A stretch of 33,527 bases of DNA from Candidatus Sulfopaludibacter sp. SbA3 (GCA_945865815.1 CAMBFR010000038.1:1-33527); one strand, 5' to 3'; shown: positions 8,551-17,061, counted from the stretch's first letter. Program-made: numbers and translations. Notes: generated by a model not told the origin, from the letters alone.

Positions 8551-9696
8551 ATGAAAAAGTTACTCACGGTTGCCATTACAGGAATGACGGCAGTCGCGAT
8601 ACTCCTTTACGCTGCGCAGGAGAGCCAGAGTCAGGGTGCTCTCTCGGCTCTGCCGAAGACCTTGAAGGCGCCGCCGGACAATCCGCTGACGGCGGGCCGG
8701 GTCGCGCTGGGCCGGCTGCTCTTCTGGGATCCCATTCTGTCGGGTAACAAGGATGTGGCGTGCGCCACATGCCATCATCCCCGGTTCGGTTATGCCGAGA
8801 ATCGCGACCTCTCCATTGGCGTGAACGGGACCGGGCTTGGCGGGAACCGGCGATTCCTCTCTCCGAACTCCATTCCCTTCGTGAAGAGAAACAGCCAGAC
8901 CGTGCTGAACGTCGCGTTCAACGGGATCGGCCAGCTGGGCCAATACACTCCTGCTGACGCGCCGATGTTCTGGGACGTTCGCGTGAAAAGCCTCGAAACT
9001 CAGGCATTGGAACCCATCAAATCGTTCGAAGAAATGCGCGGCGATGCTTATCCGGAAGACAAGGCTGTGAGCACTGTTCTCGCCAGGTTGGACGCGATTC
9101 CGGAATATCGATCTTTGTTCACGGAAGAGTTCGGCGGGCGGAACGCCGTTACTGAAGCCAACCTTGGGAAGGCCCTTGCGGCTTTTCAGCGATCGCTGGT
9201 CACGCACAATTCGCCGTTCGATCGCTTTATGCGCGGAGACAGCAATGCCATGACGAGAGTGCAGGTCCAGGGAATGCGGCGATTCGAACGCATCGGCTGC
9301 GCGAATTGTCACAATGGCCCAATGTTCTCGGATTACCTTCCGCACGTTCTGGGCGTTCCGGACAATGTGAAGCTGCCCGAATCCGACCCGGGGATTAAAG
9401 ACACGCCATATGCGTTTCGGACAGCATCCCTCCGGAATCTCGCTTACACTTCACCGTATATGCACAGCGGGGTGTATCCGACGCTGGAGGAAGTAATCGA
9501 GTTCTACGACGACGCGCCGGAGAATCCAAATATCGGGCGCCGGCAAGTGGATCCTCTCGTCCTGCGGCTGCGCAATCCCGACCGCGAATCGGACCTCCTG
9601 ATCGAGTTCCTCAACGCGCTCAATGATGATTCGTTCGACAAGACGATTCCGGCGCAAGTGCCCAGCGGCCTGAACCCTGGGGGCCGGATTGAGTGA
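8551..9696 (+). CDS. Di-heme cytochrome c peroxidase (CcpA/MauG family)
   Basis: A 381-residue periplasmic protein with a signal peptide (residues 1 to about 28). Two c-type heme-binding motifs are present: CATCH at 71-75 and CANCH at 250-254, which mark the low- and high-potential heme domains of bacterial di-heme peroxidases. Members reduce hydrogen peroxide to water with electrons from cytochromes; the MauG branch instead performs protein oxidation. Its length is slightly larger than classic CCP (about 320-350), including an insertion around residues 82-115. The stop is separated by one base from the HpaB-type gene, so the two are almost certainly cotranscribed. Confidence 0.93.
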   Translation: MKKLLTVAITGMTAVAILLYAAQESQSQGALSALPKTLKAPPDNPLTAGRVALGRLLFWDPILSGNKDVACATCHHPRFGYAENRDLSIGVNGTGLGGNRRFLSPNSIPFVKRNSQTVLNVAFNGIGQLGQYTPADAPMFWDVRVKSLETQALEPIKSFEEMRGDAYPEDKAVSTVLARLDAIPEYRSLFTEEFGGRNAVTEANLGKALAAFQRSLVTHNSPFDRFMRGDSNAMTRVQVQGMRRFERIGCANCHNGPMFSDYLPHVLGVPDNVKLPESDPGIKDTPYAFRTASLRNLAYTSPYMHSGVYPTLEEVIEFYDDAPENPNIGRRQVDPLVLRLRNPDRESDLLIEFLNALNDDSFDKTIPAQVPSGLNPGGRIE

Positions 9697-9697
9697 C

Positions 9698-11215
<1,518 letters not shown>

Positions 11216-11218
11216 TCG

Positions 11219-11246
11219 GCTTGGCGCGGCGACTTGTTATGCGCCG
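11219..11246 (-). other. Possible attC half-site remnant
   Basis: Read on the minus strand, GCATAACAAGTCGCC followed shortly by AAGCCGAC resembles the 5' half (R'' and L'' boxes) of an integron attC site. No matching GTTAT half is found further on, because the HpaB gene occupies that sequence. It lies 22 bases beyond the attC-like site at 11261-11320. Between them is AGAAGGAG, a ribosome-binding-site-like sequence without a gene. This could be the worn end of a cassette array, or chance. Confidence 0.35.
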
Positions 11247-11260
11247 CTCCTTCTCGTTTC

Positions 11261-11320
11261 AGATAACACCCGTGTCTCCGCAGATGCTGCAGTGGCGCCG
11301 GGTTCAACGCTTTGTTATAC
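11261..11320 (-). other. attC-like recombination site, degenerate
   Basis: On the minus strand the site runs from GTATAACAAAGCG to GGGTGTTATCTG, giving ATAAC (11318-11314) and GTTAT (11267-11263) end boxes 56 bases apart. The internal pairing is weak (AACCCG with CGGGTGTT; CGTTG with CACG). The stop codon TAA of the HAD gene is formed by the ATAAC box. The position directly behind a cassette-like gene and its size match the better-formed site at 11878-11945, which supports it beyond its own weak structure. Confidence 0.5.
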
Positions 11321-11869
11321 GGCCTGTTCAGGTTGGCGAAGCACCCATGCCGTCGCGTCCGTCAGCGACTCAGCCACGTGGGACGCGTAAGGGATACCGC
11401 GCTTTGCTTCCTGTTCGTCAGCTGCCCATCCTGTTCGCACGAGGACGCCTCTCCCGCCGAAGCGACGAGCAGCCTCTACATCAGCTGCCGAATCCCCGAT
11501 CACAAAGGAGTGATGAAGATCGATCCCGTGCTCCGTAGCAGCTTGCTCGTACAGAAAGCTGCTTGGCTTCTTGCAGTGACATGCCTCAGCAAACCGGTGT
11601 GGACAGACATATGGCCCCGCCACCGCGGCACCGTGATCACGCAGCTGAACTGCAAAACTCCCGAACCACTCCTGAAATTCTTCAAGTGAAAACAGGCCTT
11701 TGCCGATTCTGCTTTGTATTGTCACAACTGGGCATACGAACCCAGCTTTCGAAAGACCGGCTACCGCCGCACCCGCTTCATCGATCAGTCTCAGCTCGCC
11801 GAGACGCTGCACGATGATCGGCAAAACGAGCGTGCCGTTTAGATCCAGGAATACTCCGCGACGCTTCAT
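11315..11869 (-). CDS. HAD-family phosphatase, GmhB-like, in putative cassette
   Basis: A 184-residue protein of the HAD superfamily, closest in layout to histidinol-phosphate/heptose-bisphosphate phosphatases (GmhB/HisB-N). Motif I is FLD9-L-N11-GTL: the nucleophile Asp9 is present, but the usual second Asp (acid/base) is Asn11. A zinc-loop-like pattern CPH...CHCKKP at about 89-101 matches the GmhB zinc site, and GDSAADVEAA provides the metal-binding acidic motif IV. Most likely it is a sugar-phosphate phosphatase, with activity uncertain because of Asn11. I chose the ATG at 11869, 12 bases past the attC-like GTTAT; the frame is open further upstream but would translate the attC site itself. 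The stop lies inside the next attC-like site. Confidence 0.85.
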   Translation of the reverse strand: MKRRGVFLDLNGTLVLPIIVQRLGELRLIDEAGAAVAGLSKAGFVCPVVTIQSRIGKGLFSLEEFQEWFGSFAVQLRDHGAAVAGPYVCPHRFAEACHCKKPSSFLYEQAATEHGIDLHHSFVIGDSAADVEAARRFGGRGVLVRTGWAADEQEAKRGIPYASHVAESLTDATAWVLRQPEQAV

Positions 11870-11877
11870 GGTCTGGG

Positions 11878-11945
11878 CCTTATAACGGGCTGCGGCTGAG
11901 CGGCTGCGCTTCTCAGCGGTCCGCTCCGGCCGCTTGTTATGGCGC
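11878..11945 (-). other. attC-like recombination site, well formed
   Basis: On the minus strand, the ends ATAAC (11940-11936) and GTTAT (11886-11882) are complementary and further extended by flanking GCC/GGC. Inside, CGGCCGGAGCGG pairs with CCGCTCAGCCG, which is the complement of CGGCTGAGCGG, leaving one extra unpaired base. Unequal unpaired spacers (AAG and CAGCCC region) separate the boxes, and the tip forms a small CGCT-GAGA-AGCG hairpin. R boxes, unpaired central spacer, L boxes with an extrahelical base and a variable tip are exactly the features of folded attC sites. The Nudix gene's TAA stop lies in the first box. Confidence 0.7.
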
Positions 11946-12458
11946 CGGCTGAAACGAGCGCGCCTCATTACCGCCCAGCCAATAATCGTTCCACTGAAAG
12001 TAGCTTTCCTGATACGACGGCGAGAACACCGCACGAGGATATGACAGTCCCAGTGGAGGCATTTCTTGAAACGGAAAGAAGCGTAGTTCGATGGTTTCGT
12101 CGTCCTGAGCGAGAAGCGTACCACCGAGAACTTCACAATCAAACATTACGCAGAAGTACTCGACCTCGTCGCCGTTGGAATACGTATAACGAAAGCCAGG
12201 ATTTCCGCCAAAGACTCCGACTATGCGGCGAGGACGCACGTGTAGGCCTGTCTCTTCCCTGACCTCCCGGACGACGGCTTGAGCGGGTGCTTCACCTGGA
12301 TCGATTGCCCCGGCGGGCAAACTCCACGCTCCGCTCGCCGTCCGCTGTAAAAGGACTTCTCCCTCTGGATTTCGAATAACAGCAGCAACACTGGGCACCA
12401 TCAGGAGATGATGCCCAACACGATCACGTAAGCCGCTCAGGTAAGCAGAAATTGACAT
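11937..12458 (-). CDS. Nudix hydrolase, in putative cassette
   Basis: A 173-residue cytoplasmic protein with a complete Nudix box at residues 50-72 (G50, E56, R64-E65, E68-E69, G71), which binds Mg2+ and hydrolyses nucleoside diphosphates linked to another group. The N-terminal 20 residues precede the core strand VAAVIRN, as in MutT/ADP-ribose pyrophosphatase-like enzymes; no substrate-specific motif is evident. The stop TAA falls inside the attC-like site at 11936-11940. The ATG at 12458 lies about 30 bases from a GTTATGGCGC sequence that may be the end of another att site. Nudix genes are frequent cargo of integron cassettes. Confidence 0.92.
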   Translation of the reverse strand: MSISAYLSGLRDRVGHHLLMVPSVAAVIRNPEGEVLLQRTASGAWSLPAGAIDPGEAPAQAVVREVREETGLHVRPRRIVGVFGGNPGFRYTYSNGDEVEYFCVMFDCEVLGGTLLAQDDETIELRFFPFQEMPPLGLSYPRAVFSPSYQESYFQWNDYWLGGNEARSFQPAP

Positions 12459-12487
12459 GCAGTACGTACCTCAAGGATGAGAGCGCC

Positions 12488-12500
12488 ATAACACCGTTAT
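12488..12500 (-). other. Short ATAAC-GTTAT palindrome, possible att-site end
   Basis: The sequence ATAAC, three bases, GTTAT forms a perfect small palindrome, followed on the minus strand by GGCGC, the same bases that flank the other att-like ends. It lies 30 bases upstream of the Nudix start. No second half is found about 60 bases away, so a full attC is not present. It may be the fused end left by cassette insertion, an attI-like point, or an operator for the Nudix gene. Confidence 0.4.
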
Positions 12501-12631
12501 TATCCGCGCACAGTCCGGGCGAATCTGGTGGTACGTCACGTTGATATGACGTCGACAACGACCGGTGGAGTTTGGATAGTCTCTATCAAACGCGATACTT
12601 ATAGCAGTTCCGGGAGGAGGGTCCAAGCGTG

Positions 12632-12657
12632 ATATGCCGCCGGAGTGGGCGGCATAT
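12632..12657. terminator. Perfect 10-bp inverted repeat downstream of fumarase gene
   Basis: ATATGCCGCC (12632-12641) pairs perfectly with GGCGGCATAT (12648-12657) across a 6-base loop. It lies about 115 bases past the fumarase stop on the minus strand, and no T-run follows on either side. It may be a terminator or an end structure of the cassette region. Confidence 0.45.
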
Positions 12658-12770
12658 GCGCCTAAGATCTTATGATTCGGGATCAGAGCGTATCGAACGG
12701 ACTCGCTTCATCCTCATTTATGCACGACGAGACGTAATTCGGTGATTTATACGTCTGTCCCTGAATTACC

Positions 12771-14282
12771 TCAGAGCGCCGCTGCGAGCAACTCCCGCGA
12801 CTTGTCGGTGACAACCTGCTGCAGATTGTTGCCGTGGCTGTCGATGGTAACGACTGCCGGGAAATTGCGGACTTCGAGTTCCCACACCGCTTCGGGACTG
12901 CCAAACTGCTCCAGCCGGACGCTCAGCACCCGCTTCACACATTCGGCATAAATCTGTGCTGCTCCGCCGATGGCGTGCAGGTAAACACAACCGTCTTCCT
13001 GGCACGCCTTCTGTGTTTTGGCGCCCATGCCGCCTTTGCCGATCACGGCTTTCACTCCGAACTTCTTGATGATGTCGGCCTGATAAGGCTCTTCTCGTAT
13101 CGAAGTGGTGGGGCCCGCCGCAACCACACGGTACTCACTCCCGTTTTTGAGAACCACGGGGCCGCAATGGTAGATGACGCCGTTCTTGATGACATCGAGT
13201 TCGCCGCCGTCGTGCAGGTATTTGTGGACTGCGTCGCGCCCGGTAAAGACCACGCCGTCCAGCAGAACCACGTCGCCGACTTTTAACTTCCGAACGTCGG
13301 CGTCCTGCAACGGAGTCTGGAGCCGAACCACGTCGCCTGCCGGCAGCGTGAGATCGGGCATCGGTTCTGCTTTCTGAAATTCGTGCGGAGCCTGGTACAG
13401 CCATTCCGCCACATCGCCGTTCAGATGGAGAAGCACGCCGCGCCGGCGGTAGGCCCAGCACATGTATGCAACCGAAACGAAGAACGAAGCAGGCAACCGG
13501 TTCAGCTTGCCGACTTTCACGCAACCCACCGTGAATTTGCCGGAAAAGCCCATCGGGCCGATGTCGAGCGTGTTCGCTTCCTTCATGACGCGCGCTTCGA
13601 GTTCGGCCAGCAGGGGATCGGGATTCGAATCGTCCACGGTCCGCAGAAGCTGGTGCTTGGCGAAGTCGTAGCCCGATGCGCGGTCGCCGCCGATCGCCAC
13701 GCCGATAAATCCCGGTCCGCAGCCCTTGCCCTGCGCCCTCCAGATGGCGTCGAGAATACAGGCCCGCACGCCTTCGATGTCTCGATCGACGCGCTTGCCC
13801 TGGATCTCGGCTGGAAGACTGTATTGCGCGCTCATGTTTTCGCAGCCGCCGCCCTTGAGAATCAATCGAACATCGATGTGAGGCTCGCGCGTCTGCTTCC
13901 AGTGAAACACCGGGCTGCCCGGGCCAAGATTGTCCCCGGTATTCTTGCCATCCACGCTGTCCACCGAGTTCTGGCGGAGATAGCCTTTTTTAGTCGCCTC
14001 CTTGACGGCATTTTTGCAGAGATCTTCGAGTTCAAGCTGATCCACGCCGGCCGGTGTTTCAAAGTAGAAACTGATCGTGCCGGTGTCCTGGCAGATCGGC
14101 AGCGACTTTGCTTTTGCCAGTCCGATATTTTGAGCCACCAATTCGAGGGCGAAATCGGCCTTCGATCCCGATACCTCGAGCTTGCGCTGCAGTTGAATGA
14201 CGCTCTCGACATCCGGCGGCAAAAACGCCGACGTGCGCCGTATAAGTTCAAGAATGTTTTGTTGAAAGAGTTCGCGGTTCAT
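12771..14282 (-). CDS. Class I fumarate hydratase (4Fe-4S, fused alpha and beta domains)
   Basis: A 503-residue enzyme of the class I fumarase family that interconverts fumarate and L-malate in the TCA cycle using an oxygen-sensitive 4Fe-4S cluster. The N-terminal (alpha) domain has ICQDTG (Cys64), KGGGCENM (144-150), GCGPGFIG (Cys188) and a CWAYRRRG block (Cys275); Cys64, Cys188 and Cys275 are the likely cluster ligands by analogy. The C-terminal (beta) domain includes VVAAGPTTSIREEPY and GKGGMG. Its length fits the single-chain FumA/FumB form. L(+)-tartrate dehydratase is a related alternative, but that enzyme is usually two chains. The ATG has an upstream GGAG. Confidence 0.93.
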   Translation of the reverse strand: MNRELFQQNILELIRRTSAFLPPDVESVIQLQRKLEVSGSKADFALELVAQNIGLAKAKSLPICQDTGTISFYFETPAGVDQLELEDLCKNAVKEATKKGYLRQNSVDSVDGKNTGDNLGPGSPVFHWKQTREPHIDVRLILKGGGCENMSAQYSLPAEIQGKRVDRDIEGVRACILDAIWRAQGKGCGPGFIGVAIGGDRASGYDFAKHQLLRTVDDSNPDPLLAELEARVMKEANTLDIGPMGFSGKFTVGCVKVGKLNRLPASFFVSVAYMCWAYRRRGVLLHLNGDVAEWLYQAPHEFQKAEPMPDLTLPAGDVVRLQTPLQDADVRKLKVGDVVLLDGVVFTGRDAVHKYLHDGGELDVIKNGVIYHCGPVVLKNGSEYRVVAAGPTTSIREEPYQADIIKKFGVKAVIGKGGMGAKTQKACQEDGCVYLHAIGGAAQIYAECVKRVLSVRLEQFGSPEAVWELEVRNFPAVVTIDSHGNNLQQVVTDKSRELLAAAL

Positions 14283-14333
14283 AGTTCCACTCCATCGATA
14301 AAAATTAAGAAAATCAGTTTAACGGTTTACGGG

Positions 14334-14591
14334 CTATTCCGCGATTGAATCGATCGTGATCATCGTGTTCACGGTGCGCCAATCCTCTATTTGAACAATG
14401 AGGATGCGGTCTCCCGTCAGCGCGCAGATTTCGACTTCATCCCGCAGTTCCGCGATCGGTTTGTCCGATTTCAGCGCCCATGCGCTGGACGTCAGGCGTC
14501 GTGCGCCGAGTTTCGTGAGTTTGGGTATAAGCGTGGGGTACTCGACGTCCGGCCTGGAGTACAAATCGTAGTGAATCAGGAAAATGGGCAT
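14334..14591 (-). CDS. Small Cas2-fold (SinR-like) protein
   Basis: An 85-residue protein. The pattern FLIHYDL near the N-terminus, a conserved LGARRL...SAWAL strand, then LRDEV and a final hydrophobic strand (ILIVQI) match small ferredoxin-fold proteins annotated as SinR family, which are related in fold to Cas2 and VapD. Function is unknown. There is no CRISPR array or cas gene here, so it should not be called Cas2. The ATG overlaps the stop of the EamA gene by one base (TGATG) and has GGAGG just upstream, so it is translationally coupled and cotranscribed with the two permeases. It is followed by the fumarase gene after 51 bases. Confidence 0.75.
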   Translation of the reverse strand: MPIFLIHYDLYSRPDVEYPTLIPKLTKLGARRLTSSAWALKSDKPIAELRDEVEICALTGDRILIVQIEDWRTVNTMITIDSIAE

Positions 14592-15424
14592 CAAGCCTCC
14601 TTGGATGCGTTTCTCAGGTAAACCAGCACGGTGATCGCTGCGATAAACGAAACATAGCTCGCGATTTGAAAGGAGCTGACCAGCTTCCCGAAGAGTACGA
14701 TATCAAAAAAGAAACCCCACGCTACCGAGGTCAGTCCGAAGGCGCTCGCAATCGCAGCCGGCAGGAAGGTGTAGGCCTTTGTCTGGAAGAACTGCGAAGT
14801 CACGCCGAATATGCAAACGCCGGCGATGACGGGCGCCTGGCTCAGGCTCGGTGTTTGAAGGTTTCCCTGCTTGACCACTAGTGCGGCGATGATCAGGAAC
14901 AGGCTGAGCATCCATACCACGACGGCCGCATCGAAACGTTGGGCGGAAGCGCGCAAGGCCGTGAATGATGTCGCGCCCGTAACGGAGCCGCAAAGACCGA
15001 CAAGCCATACAGCCGTGGGAATTCCGGCGCCCAGGCTCGTAACCGAGGCTACTGCGGCGAGTACCGCAATGACCTCGGCGGCCGAAATGTGTTCCGAGAG
15101 AAATATGGCGGTCATGAAGATGACGAACACCGGCGCCAGGTTCAGCAGCGACGATGCAATGCCGATATCGGTCGCCTGAAGCGTCCAGTAATAGCAAAGG
15201 ATTGAAATGGATGATGCGATCGTTCGGAGCCACAAGGGCCAGGCGGCCTTCTGAACAAGCAGGGATCTGCTGCGCATGGCCGCCGAGAAGAAAAACAGGA
15301 ATCCGGCCGCGCCTCGATAGAAGGTCAATTCGGCCGAATCCAGTCCCGATCCGACATGCACCGCCAGTGATGCCGCCGCGAGGAAAAATCCGTAAGCCAG
15401 CCCGAACCCAATGCCGCGTCGCAT
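14591..15424 (-). CDS. EamA/DMT-family transporter
   Basis: A 277-residue integral membrane protein with about ten hydrophobic segments arranged as two EamA repeats, the usual 10-TMS layout of drug/metabolite transporter permeases such as RhaT or YdcZ-like exporters. The first repeat starts at about residue 5, and the second (about 145-265) includes the strongly hydrophobic VVVWMLSLFLIIAALV stretch. Substrates of such permeases (amino acids, sugars, nucleotides, toxins) cannot be read from sequence. It begins 6 bases after the TauE/SafE gene and overlaps the SinR-like gene by one base. Confidence 0.88.
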   Translation of the reverse strand: MRRGIGFGLAYGFFLAAASLAVHVGSGLDSAELTFYRGAAGFLFFFSAAMRSRSLLVQKAAWPLWLRTIASSISILCYYWTLQATDIGIASSLLNLAPVFVIFMTAIFLSEHISAAEVIAVLAAVASVTSLGAGIPTAVWLVGLCGSVTGATSFTALRASAQRFDAAVVVWMLSLFLIIAALVVKQGNLQTPSLSQAPVIAGVCIFGVTSQFFQTKAYTFLPAAIASAFGLTSVAWGFFFDIVLFGKLVSSFQIASYVSFIAAITVLVYLRNASKEA

Positions 15425-15430
15425 ATGCGC

Positions 15431-16177
15431 TCAGGCGCGAATAAAGAAGAGGATCGTTACGGTGAAGCAAAGCACCGTGATGAACGAGCGAACCAGCCTC
15501 GCATTCGTCCGCTTTGCCATGCGCGCGCCTACATATCCGCCTGTCACCGCGGCCACCAGCATTACCGCGGTTTGAGGCCACCAGATTTTTCCGGCCACGA
15601 TGAACAGAACCACGGCGGCTGCGTTCATCGTGCCGCCCAGCAGAGTCTTGCTGGCGTTCATTGCATGGATATCGGTGATGCCCATCATGCTCCACAGGGC
15701 CAGGATGATAATTCCTACGGCGCCGCCAAAGTATCCGCCATAGATTGCCGCCAGGAACTGAAAGGTGATCAGGGCTGTGGGATTGGTCAGCGACCGCCCT
15801 TCCAGCGTTTTCGTGAGACGTGGGCCGAACGTGAAGATCGTGCTCGCAAAGAGGAGCAGCCACGGAATAATGAAGTCGAAGGTCGATTCCGATGTGTAGA
15901 GCAGCAATGACGCTCCGATAAGCCCTCCCACGATGCTGACTGCGAGCGCAGCTTTGAGCGGTACGCCACGAAGCGCCGTCAGATCCTTTCGATACGCCCA
16001 TGCGCTCGCAAACGCGCCCGGGAACAGGGAAACAGTGCTGGTCGCGTTGGCAATTACCGAAGGCACGCCGGTGAAGACCAGCGCCGGAAACGTCAGAAAC
16101 GTTCCTCCTCCGGCAACCGAGTTCATGACCCCGGCGCCAAACGCAGCGGCGAAAAGCAATAAGTGCGAATCGACCAT
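15431..16177 (-). CDS. TauE/SafE family sulfite/organosulfur permease
   Basis: A 248-residue membrane protein with the N-terminal signature FGAGVMNSVAGGGTFLTFPAL and a second, related half, as in the TauE/SafE (DUF81) family. Members export or import sulfite, sulfoacetate or other small anions; the specific substrate is unknown. It is the first gene of a three-gene minus-strand operon with the EamA permease (6-base gap) and the SinR-like protein. The N-terminal Met at 16177 fits the family start. Confidence 0.9.
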   Translation of the reverse strand: MVDSHLLLFAAAFGAGVMNSVAGGGTFLTFPALVFTGVPSVIANATSTVSLFPGAFASAWAYRKDLTALRGVPLKAALAVSIVGGLIGASLLLYTSESTFDFIIPWLLLFASTIFTFGPRLTKTLEGRSLTNPTALITFQFLAAIYGGYFGGAVGIIILALWSMMGITDIHAMNASKTLLGGTMNAAAVVLFIVAGKIWWPQTAVMLVAAVTGGYVGARMAKRTNARLVRSFITVLCFTVTILFFIRA

Positions 16178-16232
16178 GTTCCTAAAACCGGCCGGCTGAC
16201 GGCGAATTCCAGTGGGATTTCGGAGGTTTGCT

Positions 16233-16314
16233 GTGGGTGCGGGGTTTCAGCCCCGCGCAGAGTTCCGGAAAATTCCTGTTTGATACGGGCACGGGGTTTC
16301 AGCCCCGCGCCCAC
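16233..16314. repeat. BIME-like pair of palindromes
   Basis: The motif CGGGGTTTCAGCCCCG occurs twice (about 16240-16255 and 16292-16307) as a palindrome, separated by about 36 bases. The whole unit is also closed by GTGGG at the left and CCCAC at the right, making a larger nested palindrome. It sits between the RRM gene and the TauE/SafE gene, both minus-strand, so it may terminate or stabilise mRNA. The arrangement is like a REP/BIME element. Confidence 0.7.
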
Positions 16315-16332
16315 AAGTCGACTGATCGCGTT

Positions 16333-16650
16333 TTAGTAACGGCCGCCACCACCACCTCGGCCACCACCGCCACCGCGGCTTGGCCGATCACCGAACTCCC
16401 TCTTGACCATGGGGCGGGCTTCATTCACGGTCAAATTACGGCCATTGAACTCGGTTCCATTGAACTTTTCGATTGCCTTATCCGCATCGGCCCCATCCAT
16501 AACGACGAAGCCGAAGCCTTTGGAGCGGCCGGTGTCACGATCGGTGATGATGCTGACCGATTCCACCGGTCCAACTTGCGAGAACAGACCTTCCACATCA
16601 GCCTCTGTCGTCTGGAACGACAGATTTCCGACATACAATTTTTTTGTCAT
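16333..16650 (-). CDS. RRM-domain RNA-binding protein
   Basis: A 105-residue protein with one RNA recognition motif: RNP2 is LYVGNL at residues 5-10 and RNP1 is KGFGFVVM at about 44-51, both intact with the aromatic residues needed to stack on RNA. The C-terminus (about 91-105) is a Gly/Arg-rich tail, as in glycine-rich RNA-binding proteins of cyanobacteria and other bacteria, often cold-inducible. It likely acts as an RNA chaperone. It stands alone between an upstream small charged protein gene and the BIME-like repeat. Confidence 0.95.
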   Translation of the reverse strand: MTKKLYVGNLSFQTTEADVEGLFSQVGPVESVSIITDRDTGRSKGFGFVVMDGADADKAIEKFNGTEFNGRNLTVNEARPMVKREFGDRPSRGGGGGRGGGGGRY

Positions 16651-16809
16651 TGAGGTACCTGAATGTCTTGGCGGAACTTCAAGGGCTTTGCGGGGCGGGT
16701 TACAACGACCGTCCGGACAGAGGCTAGAGGCTCCAAACCCTGGGTTAACTACAGTGCAAACGTCGTTCAGTATAGGCCGATGACGGCCGATGTCGATCGC
16801 AAATTCCTC

Positions 16810-17061
16810 TCACGCGGGGGTGCCCTCTTCGCCTTCTTCTTCTTCAGTGGGGTCGTCGAGATCGAGCCATTCGGGATCGCGCGGTTGAGGGCCAGGCCGA
16901 ATTCCCGCGATATCCGGATCTTCTTCGCCGGCTACCCGCGGACCTTCAGTCGCCTTGCGATCACGCCGTTCCATCCGGCGCTTGTGCTTCTCTTGATTTC
17001 GTTCGACTTGCGCCTTTTCACGAGCGCGTTTATTTCCTGTCGGCCGGGAACTCTTTGGCAT
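16810..17061 (-). CDS. Small highly charged protein, unknown function
   Basis: An 83-residue hydrophilic protein: the N-terminal half is rich in Lys and Arg (KRAREKAQVERNQEKHKRRMERRDRK), the C-terminal half is rich in Asp, Glu and Pro (EEEEGEEG near the end). It is probably largely helical or disordered and has no membrane segment. The ATG is preceded by GAAGGAG with good spacing; I preferred it to a TTG three bases upstream. The charge split suggests nucleic-acid or ribosome association, but this is inference. About 160 bases separate it from the RRM gene downstream, with no other gene. Confidence 0.7.
   Translation of the reverse strand: MPKSSRPTGNKRAREKAQVERNQEKHKRRMERRDRKATEGPRVAGEEDPDIAGIRPGPQPRDPEWLDLDDPTEEEEGEEGTPA

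Larger units (their letters stand above)
11261..12500 (-). mobile_element. Putative integron gene-cassette array (two cassettes, no integrase in window)
   Basis: Two small genes in the same orientation occupy units of about 606 and 619 bases, each bounded by GTTAT/ATAAC sites: 12488-12500, 11882-11940 and 11263-11318. Both genes end inside the ATAAC box of the following site, and the HAD gene begins 12 bases after the preceding GTTAT box. That arrangement (gene plus trailing palindromic site, with little intergenic DNA) is the hallmark of integron cassettes. The genes are unrelated to the flanking HpaB and fumarase genes and appear less GC-rich. No tyrosine integrase gene lies within 33 kb, so this would be a cluster of attC sites lacking an integrase. 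Confidence 0.6.
12459..12770. other. Gap between cassette region and fumarase gene
   Basis: About 310 bases without a supported gene. It holds the short palindrome ATAAC-ACC-GTTAT (12488-12500), which may be an att-site half, and a perfect inverted repeat at 12632-12657. The rest shows nothing I recognise. Confidence 0.6.

Noticed and set aside
14334-14591. Cas2 of a CRISPR system
   Set aside because: The protein has a Cas2-like fold pattern, but there is no cas1, no repeat array, and it is coupled to permease genes.
14703-16001. A 432-codon open frame on the minus strand in another register
   Set aside because: It spans both TauE/SafE and EamA genes in a shifted frame and shows no hydrophobic pattern or domain.
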